Position numbers and translations under genes: made by a program. A model generated the notes under the pieces. That model was given only the letters and a program-made list of their open reading frames with translations, did no database searches and was not told where the DNA came from. From assembly GCA_036164085.1 (NCBI GenBank), contig JAYZJV010000015.1:1-39584 (forward strand): a stretch of 39,584 bases of DNA, written 5' to 3'. Below are positions 34,499 to 39,584 of the stretch, in pieces. Each line of letters opens with the position of its first letter. Within the stretch, counting starts at the first letter, position 1. The stretch comes from TMED-70 sp036164085 (lineage in GTDB: Bacteria; Chloroflexota; Dehalococcoidia; Lucifugimonadales; Lucifugimonadaceae).

Positions 34499-35445
34499 AA
34501 TAAATGTACTAATTGTTTCATGACTTCTTTTTCTGTTTTAGACCCACTTTTAATACCTAAATCCAAATTTAATAAATTCTGCAACATTTCTTTCATTCTT
34601 CCAGAAGAAAATTTTTCTGCCTGAACAAGTATCTTATTAAATGCAAAATTAGATTTAACTTGAATTTTATTTTGAATATCTTTATTATTTTTTACTCCTA
34701 ATAAATCTTGTGTCATAATTATTAGTCTCAATTGTCTTGAAAGCATTTGTTCTATAGAAAAAAAATTTTGACCTTTGTTCATGAATTCATTAATCAATTG
34801 GTCTGATTTTAATAAGTTTTTCTCTAAAACAGAGTCAATAAGTTCAAATATAGAAGTTTCTTTTATTCCAGAAACCATTATTTCGACATCTGATTCTTCA
34901 ATTTTAGTATTAGGTTTATAATTACTAAGCTTAAACAACTCATTATCCAAATATCTATAATTATTGCCTATTAAATCTATAAGCTTATTTATAGCATCGC
35001 TAGAAAGTTCTAATTGATGATTAGCCTGTCTAGAAGTAATCCATGTTCTGATTTTTTCCCACGATCCTCTTCCTGTCGGAAGATTAAATAAATGAATTTC
35101 AGCAACTTCTAAAAATTTTTTTATCTTGTTTGACTTGAGGTTTATTTCCTTTGTTTCAAAGAAAACAAGTTCATTCATAGCTGGTTTATTTATACATATT
35201 TCATTAAATGAATTCCATTGTTCATTTTTAGATGAAATTATTTTTGATATAAGGTCAAAAAAAACAAGTTTTCTAGTATCCCCAAATAATGACATTGTAT
35301 TTACTAGTTCAGTAAATGTCGATTCTGTTACATTTGTCGAATAAACAAGATTGATATCTGACTCGACATCAGATTTTTCACCTGTAAGTTTACTTAATAA
35401 TTCTTTGGATGAAAATTCATCATCACCATGTATGAGCTTAATCAA
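34495..35445 (-). CDS. holA: DNA polymerase III subunit delta
   Basis: 316 residues, normal length for HolA. The clamp-loader fold is supported by the N-terminal IKLIHGDDEFSSKELL, LVFFDLISK, the LPTGRGSWEKIRTWITSR segment, and the helical C-terminal domain with QMLSRQLRLI and ALKS-like repeats. It opens the sliding clamp in the replisome. The start is a TTG at 35445; no better ATG nearby. First gene of a three-gene unit with two lipoproteins. Confidence 0.9.
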   Translation of the reverse strand: MIKLIHGDDEFSSKELLSKLTGEKSDVESDINLVYSTNVTESTFTELVNTMSLFGDTRKLVFFDLISKIISSKNEQWNSFNEICINKPAMNELVFFETKEINLKSNKIKKFLEVAEIHLFNLPTGRGSWEKIRTWITSRQANHQLELSSDAINKLIDLIGNNYRYLDNELFKLSNYKPNTKIEESDVEIMVSGIKETSIFELIDSVLEKNLLKSDQLINEFMNKGQNFFSIEQMLSRQLRLIIMTQDLLGVKNNKDIQNKIQVKSNFAFNKILVQAEKFSSGRMKEMLQNLLNLDLGIKSGSKTEKEVMKQLVHLL

Positions 35446-35512
35446 AACTTAATATTTATTTTTGTTGGTATTATTTAATTATGAAATTCAATAATTATAT
35501 TATTATAATTCT

Positions 35513-35821
35513 ATGAAAAATTTTATTACATTAATACCCAGAATATTTTATTTATCCTATCAGATTTATAGGAGCCTTTTTGACCCGAAAGTTTCAATGA
35601 AAACAAAATTATTTTTCATATTATCAATAATATACGTATTGTCACCCATTGACCTAATTCCAGACCTAATTCCTTTACGAGGACAAATCGATGACTTATT
35701 AGTGATTCTTATAGCTATTTTAGTTTACAAGTTCCAAGATTTTAAAAGAAACTTAAGAAAAAAACCTGAAGAAACAATAATTGAAGGCGAATTTAGAAAT
35801 ATAGATTCAGAAAAAGAATAG
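35513..35821 (+). CDS. DUF1232 (YkvA-type) membrane protein
   Basis: 102 residues. PIDLIPD (45-51) followed by QIDDLLV is the DUF1232 signature, with one or two short hydrophobic helices (about 32-48 and 60-72). Function unknown. No SD; TATAAT at 35504-35509 and TATATT at 35496-35501 lie unusually close to the ATG. Divergent from holA. Confidence 0.85.
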   Translation: MKNFITLIPRIFYLSYQIYRSLFDPKVSMKTKLFFILSIIYVLSPIDLIPDLIPLRGQIDDLLVILIAILVYKFQDFKRNLRKKPEETIIEGEFRNIDSEKE

Positions 35822-35879
35822 CAAGAATTTATAAATAGTTTAATAAGATGATTACAAAAAGAAATAAGGATGCAGTTTA

Positions 35880-36977
35880 ATGGGATTTAAATGCGGAATA
35901 GTTGGTTTGCCCAATGTTGGAAAATCTACATTGTTTAACGCCTTAACCCAAACTGGCAATGCTCAGGCAGAAAATTATCCGTTCTGCACTATAGATCCCA
36001 ATATAGGCGAAGTTGCTATACCTGACAATCGTTTAAAAACATTAGCTACAATAAGTGATTCCAAATCAATAATACCTACAAAAATGTCATTTGTAGACAT
36101 CGCAGGATTAGTAAAAGGAGCCTCCAAAGGTGAAGGGTTAGGAAACAAATTCCTTGGAAATATTCGTGAAATGGATGCTATAGCATATGTTATCAGGTGC
36201 TTCGAAGACCCCGATATAGTTCATGTAAACGGAACTATCAACCCTGTTGAAGATAGTGAAATAGTTGAAACTGAATTAATGTTATCTGATCTAGAAAGCA
36301 TTGAATCAAGGATTCCTTTAATCGAAAAAAAAGCAAGATCTGGGGATAATGAAGCAAAAGAATTGTTACCTATCATAACAAGTGTTCATGAATTATTAAG
36401 TACTGGAAAACCAGCCCGACTATTAAAATTACCTGAACCTGAAAAGCCTAAATTAAAAAATTTACAATTACTGACAAGCAAACCTGTTCTTTACATATGC
36501 AATGTTTCAGAGGATGATGCAACCACAGGAAACAAGTACTCAAAATTAGTTCAAGATATAGCAAATAAAGAAGATGCTCTTTCAATCGTAATTTCAGCAA
36601 AAATAGAATCTGAAATATCTCAATTAAACCCAGAAGAAAAAAATGAATATCTAATAGCTTTAGGATTAAATCAATCTGGGTTAGAGCAAGTAATCCAATC
36701 TGGCTACAAACTTCTAAATCTAATAACTTATTTCACGTCAGGCCCTGAAGAATCTAGAGCTTGGACAATTCCAAAAGGGTCTAATGCACCAAGAGCTGCT
36801 AGAGAAATACATACTGATTTCGAAAAAGGTTTTATTAGAGCAGAAGTAGTCACTTATAAAGATTACGTAACTTTACAGGGTGAAAAAAAATCTAAAGAGG
36901 CGGGAAAAATGCGAGTTGAAGGAAAAGATTACATAGTAGAAGATGGGGATGTTATATATTTCAGATTCAATGTTTAA
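35880..36977 (+). CDS. ychF: Redox-regulated ATPase/GTPase YchF (Obg-like)
   Basis: 365 residues, full length. P-loop GLPNVGKS (9-16), VDIAGLVKGASKGEGLGN with the switch leucine typical of hydrophobic-substituted GTPases, CNVSEDD in place of NKxD (adenine-accepting G4 motif), and a C-terminal TGS domain. YchF binds ribosomes and hydrolyses ATP. The start follows an AAGGA-containing leader. Confidence 0.95.
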   Translation: MGFKCGIVGLPNVGKSTLFNALTQTGNAQAENYPFCTIDPNIGEVAIPDNRLKTLATISDSKSIIPTKMSFVDIAGLVKGASKGEGLGNKFLGNIREMDAIAYVIRCFEDPDIVHVNGTINPVEDSEIVETELMLSDLESIESRIPLIEKKARSGDNEAKELLPIITSVHELLSTGKPARLLKLPEPEKPKLKNLQLLTSKPVLYICNVSEDDATTGNKYSKLVQDIANKEDALSIVISAKIESEISQLNPEEKNEYLIALGLNQSGLEQVIQSGYKLLNLITYFTSGPEESRAWTIPKGSNAPRAAREIHTDFEKGFIRAEVVTYKDYVTLQGEKKSKEAGKMRVEGKDYIVEDGDVIYFRFNV

Positions 36978-37100
36978 TTATTGTTCCTGACTTCTCCTTT
37001 TCTCGTATAAACTGCTAAAATACATTCAGACATTAAAAAAGGCTTTATTACTATTAAAATTATAAATTTTGAAGAATTTATAAAAAAACAAAATCTCCAA

Positions 37101-37190
37101 GTGAACCAAGAAATCAAGGTAAACTTAAACAAGAGAATAGAATATATTGTTACAGACGGAGCTATAAAAAACTTTCTGTTTTCAATATAA
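37101..37190 (+). other. Candidate short open frame without canonical ATG
   Basis: Between ychF and the next gene one frame is open for 59 codons (37011-37187, stop TAA 37188-37190). Its only GTG is at 37101, giving a 29-residue product, with no SD. The longer frame reads as a plausible strand-rich peptide but has no ATG, GTG or TTG upstream of 37101. It may be a remnant, use a rare start, or be chance in AT-rich DNA. Confidence 0.2.
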
Positions 37191-37209
37191 ATATATAAAG
37201 GAAAAATAA

Positions 37210-37929
37210 ATGAGTGATGAAATCGGAAAAATTCAAAAACCTGACTCTAAAAACATAATTGGTAAAAGAAAGGCCTTCATATGCGTTCTTTTACAAGCTC
37301 CTCCTGAAGCTTCTAAGGAGCTTCATGATTTAATTCAAAAGTATTGGGATGCTGTAGATACTAATATTACGAATTTAGAAAAAAAAGCAGGAGTAGTTAA
37401 AAGAGTTTTTGTTGAAGGTATACCTGGTAAAGGCGAAGATGTATCTGTAAGTCTAAAGGAAGCAAGTTTAGGAGCTTGGAATATTTTACAAGAGAGAATA
37501 AACTCTGGAGCTGAATTTGAGGAATTTGAAAATTTAGATATTTTACAAAAAGTAATAGATTGGTCTAAATGCTTAAATGTTGGGCTAAGTAATAGAAGTG
37601 TTGCTGAAAAGATTTCTGAAGAACTAAAAAAGGAATCTGAGTCAAGAATAGATTTCATAAATTCATCTCTTGATAATAATCTAAAAGAAGGTGAATCTTG
37701 CATAATTTTTACTGGTAATCAGGAAATTAATTTACCAGAAGGAGTAGAAAAGTTTATTATTTCTCCTCCAGAATTAGATACAGTTGCTCAGTGGGTAAAA
37801 AATGCACAAGCTGCTATGGAAGCTCAAATGAAAGAACAATTTGAAGCACAGCAAAAAGCAGCTCAAAATTTGGATAATGGAGATGCTGACCAGGATAAAT
37901 CTGATAGTGGAATATGGACACCAAATTAG
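37210..37929 (+). CDS. Conserved-looking protein of unknown function
   Basis: 239 residues, no signal peptide, cytoplasmic. I recognise no family. An alpha/beta N-terminal part (residues 20-190) ends in an Ala/Gln/Glu-rich helix (about 197-222) and a polar tail. AAAGGAAAA precedes the ATG at a good distance. The C-terminus overlaps the hemW start by 16 bases, implying co-translation with hemW. Confidence 0.7.
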   Translation: MSDEIGKIQKPDSKNIIGKRKAFICVLLQAPPEASKELHDLIQKYWDAVDTNITNLEKKAGVVKRVFVEGIPGKGEDVSVSLKEASLGAWNILQERINSGAEFEEFENLDILQKVIDWSKCLNVGLSNRSVAEKISEELKKESESRIDFINSSLDNNLKEGESCIIFTGNQEINLPEGVEKFIISPPELDTVAQWVKNAQAAMEAQMKEQFEAQQKAAQNLDNGDADQDKSDSGIWTPN

Positions 37930-39113
37930 AAACAAATAATCTAGGATTATATATTCATATACCTTTCTGTCATACAAAATGCACCTATTGTGATTTTAAT
38001 ACTTATTCAGGAATTGAAAATCTGATTAATGATTTTACTGATTCAATATGCGATGAAATTAATTTCTGGGGCTTAGATGATTCATACATTATTAATTCAA
38101 TTTTTATAGGAGGAGGAACTCCTTCATATATAGAAATAGAATATTTAGAAAAAATAATAAATACAATCAATAATAGTTTTAAATTATCTGATAAAACTGA
38201 GATCACTCTAGAAATAAATCCTGAAGATGTAACAAGTAAAAAAGCATCATTATGGGAAAAACTTGGTATAAACAGATGTTCAATAGGAATCCAATCTTTA
38301 AACGATAAAGAACTAAAAATAATAAATAGAAGGCATTCAGCTTATACAGCATTAAATTCAATAAATATTTTAAAAAAATATTTTAAAAATATTTCTGTTG
38401 ATTTAATTTATGGACTTCCAAAACAGAATATCAATTCATATTTAAAAACTTTAGAAAAAATAATAGAGATAAATCCTTCTCATATATCTGCATATTCATT
38501 ACAGGTAGAAAAAGGTACATATTTAGATAAACAAGTTTCTAATCATGAAATTATAGTTCCAAATGATGACATCTCAGCAGAAATGTATAAAAAAACTCAA
38601 AAACTATTAAAAAAAAGTAATTATAAAAATTATGAAATATCAAATTGGTCGAAAGAAGGACGCTGGTCAGTGCACAATATGAAATATTGGAAACTTCAAC
38701 CATATATTGGAACTGGACCAGGGGCTCATTCTTATATGGATAAAAAAAGATTTAGTGTAATAAAATCTCCTAATAAATATATAAGTACCGTGAAAAAAAT
38801 AAGAGATAAGAAAATCAATCGAATAGATAAAAAGATAGAATTTTTAAATAAAATATCCTTTTTTGACATTTATGAAAACCAAAGCGATAAAAATGAAAAA
38901 CTTGAATTTTTAATGTTGTCATTAAGATTAGATGAAGGCATTAATTTAAATGAATTCAAAAAAAGATTTGAATTAGACTTTGATTCCCTATATTTAAATA
39001 AATTGAATGAATATTTTAAAAACAATATTCTCGAAAAAAACAACAAATCGTATAAACTTACAGAAAAAGGAAAGTTGTTTGCAAACGAAGTAGCTAACAA
39101 TTTTGTAGAGTAA
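37914..39113 (+). CDS. hemW: Radical SAM heme chaperone HemW (coproporphyrinogen oxidase-like)
   Basis: 399 residues. HIPFCHTKCTYCDF (15-28) binds the 4Fe-4S cluster and SAM through Cys19, Cys23 and Cys26. The motif lacks the fourth, outlying Cys (C-x2-F-C) that marks catalytically competent HemN, as seen in HemW proteins, which act as heme chaperones. GGGTPSY, ISAYSLQVE and the later WSVHNMKYW and GTGPGAHSY motifs fit. The C-terminal HemN_C-like winged domain is present. Confidence 0.88.
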   Translation: MDTKLETNNLGLYIHIPFCHTKCTYCDFNTYSGIENLINDFTDSICDEINFWGLDDSYIINSIFIGGGTPSYIEIEYLEKIINTINNSFKLSDKTEITLEINPEDVTSKKASLWEKLGINRCSIGIQSLNDKELKIINRRHSAYTALNSINILKKYFKNISVDLIYGLPKQNINSYLKTLEKIIEINPSHISAYSLQVEKGTYLDKQVSNHEIIVPNDDISAEMYKKTQKLLKKSNYKNYEISNWSKEGRWSVHNMKYWKLQPYIGTGPGAHSYMDKKRFSVIKSPNKYISTVKKIRDKKINRIDKKIEFLNKISFFDIYENQSDKNEKLEFLMLSLRLDEGINLNEFKKRFELDFDSLYLNKLNEYFKNNILEKNNKSYKLTEKGKLFANEVANNFVE

Positions 39114-39584
39114 ATGTATTCCATTTGTACAGCGGGCCATGTAAATCACGGAAAAACCTCTTTAGTAAGGGAATTGACTGGAATCGAAACAGATAGACTC
39201 AAAGAAGAAAAACAAAGAGGGCTATCAATTGAATTAGGATTTGCAAAATATTCTTTTAATAAAAATCTTTATGCATCAATTATTGATACTCCTGGACATG
39301 AAAGTTTTATAAGAAATATGATATCTGGAGCACACGCTGTTGATTTAGTTCTATTGACAGTAGCTGCTAATGAAGGAATAAAACCTCAAACAATTGAACA
39401 TCTAAATATATTAAAATTGTTGTCTATAGATGAAATTGTTTTAGTAATAACTAAGATAGATCTAGTAAATAATAAAGAACTGTCAAATTTAAAAAATGAA
39501 TTAAAGAAGTTTTTATCTAATAACAGTTTTGATAATTTAGACATTATAGAAATTTCTACAAAAGAAAAAATCGGAATTGATAAT
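39114..39584 (+). CDS. selB: Selenocysteine-specific elongation factor SelB (partial, N-terminal 157 residues)
   Basis: Open frame from the ATG directly after the hemW stop to the right edge. GHVNHGKT (8-15) is the P-loop, DRLKEEKQRGLSIELGFA (27-44) is the SelB-specific switch I, DTPGHESF (58-65) is G3, and TKID (113-116) is G4. SelB delivers Sec-tRNA to UGA codons with a SECIS element. Odd: Asn11 replaces the usual Asp of GHxDHGK. Only the G domain is in view; domains II-IV lie outside the window. Confidence 0.88.
   Translation, partial: MYSICTAGHVNHGKTSLVRELTGIETDRLKEEKQRGLSIELGFAKYSFNKNLYASIIDTPGHESFIRNMISGAHAVDLVLLTVAANEGIKPQTIEHLNILKLLSIDEIVLVITKIDLVNNKELSNLKNELKKFLSNNSFDNLDIIEISTKEKIGIDN

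Noticed and set aside
1..39584. Mobile elements, prophage, CRISPR arrays, toxin-antitoxin or restriction systems
   Set aside because: No transposase, integrase, direct-repeat array, Cas or defence-type protein was recognised in the genes or spacers on either strand.

Overview
The window is a compact, strongly AT-rich bacterial chromosome segment of 39.6 kb, coding almost end to end on both strands. No insertion sequence, phage gene, CRISPR array or rRNA was seen. Three mandelate-racemase-type enolase superfamily paralogues sit among many SDRs, amidohydrolase-fold enzymes and other small-molecule catabolic enzymes. This, together with marine-style streamlining (overlapping genes, minimal spacers), suggests an AT-rich SAR202-clade Chloroflexota or a similar oligotroph. 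The lineage is an inference from gene content; no marker gene was searched.

Region by region: 1-910 (-) is a DHDPS-family aldolase cut by the window edge. 961-3813 (+) holds a pterin carbinolamine dehydratase, a DUF805 membrane protein, a beta-lactamase-fold esterase and an SDR. 3810-4730 (-) is a fumarylacetoacetase-fold enzyme resembling 2-keto-3-deoxy-sugar-acid dehydratases. 4803-6481 (+) is a two-gene unit: a small membrane protein, then an unusual membrane-anchored coiled-coil protein with a signal-peptidase-like Ser/His domain. tRNA-Gln(CTG) and tRNA-Glu(CTC) follow. 6740-11085 (+) holds an FAD oxidoreductase, enolase paralogue 1 and a zinc dehydrogenase. 11102-15099 (-) is a MATE exporter, GSA-aminomutase-like enzyme, SDR and alkyltransferase operon. 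15190-18850 (+) holds an amidohydrolase, an HpcH/HpaI aldolase and an ABC exporter pair. 18858-21501 (-) holds an RraA-like aldolase, enolase paralogue 2 and an odd P-loop protein. 21575-23591 (+) is two Rossmann epimerase-like proteins and a DinB protein. 23588-28434 is mixed: a small membrane protein (-), a SelA-like PLP enzyme (+), then an M42 peptidase, 2-hydroxyacyl-CoA-lyase-like TPP enzyme and thioredoxin operon (-). 28568-33397 (+) is a tight operon of D-2-hydroxyacid dehydrogenase, enolase paralogue 3, beta-propeller protein, PTE-like hydrolase and thioredoxin-like lipoprotein. From 33391 on come housekeeping genes: holA with two lipoproteins (-), then DUF1232, ychF, an unknown gene, hemW and the start of selB (+).

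How it fits together: the enolases would dehydrate sugar acids (or related 2-hydroxy acids) to 2-keto-3-deoxy acids. The propeller, PTE-like and amidohydrolase proteins could open lactones upstream of them. Four unrelated enzyme families that act on 2-keto-3-deoxy or 2-oxo acids (DHDPS, FAH, HpcH/HpaI, RraA) could take the products, with several NAD(P)/FAD dehydrogenases alongside. No solute importer was recognised; the only transporters are exporter types. The least conventional elements are the TM/coiled-coil/Ser-His protein at 5258-6481, the Lys-less P-loop protein at 18858-19532, and enolase variants with altered specificity loops or metal-ligand residues.
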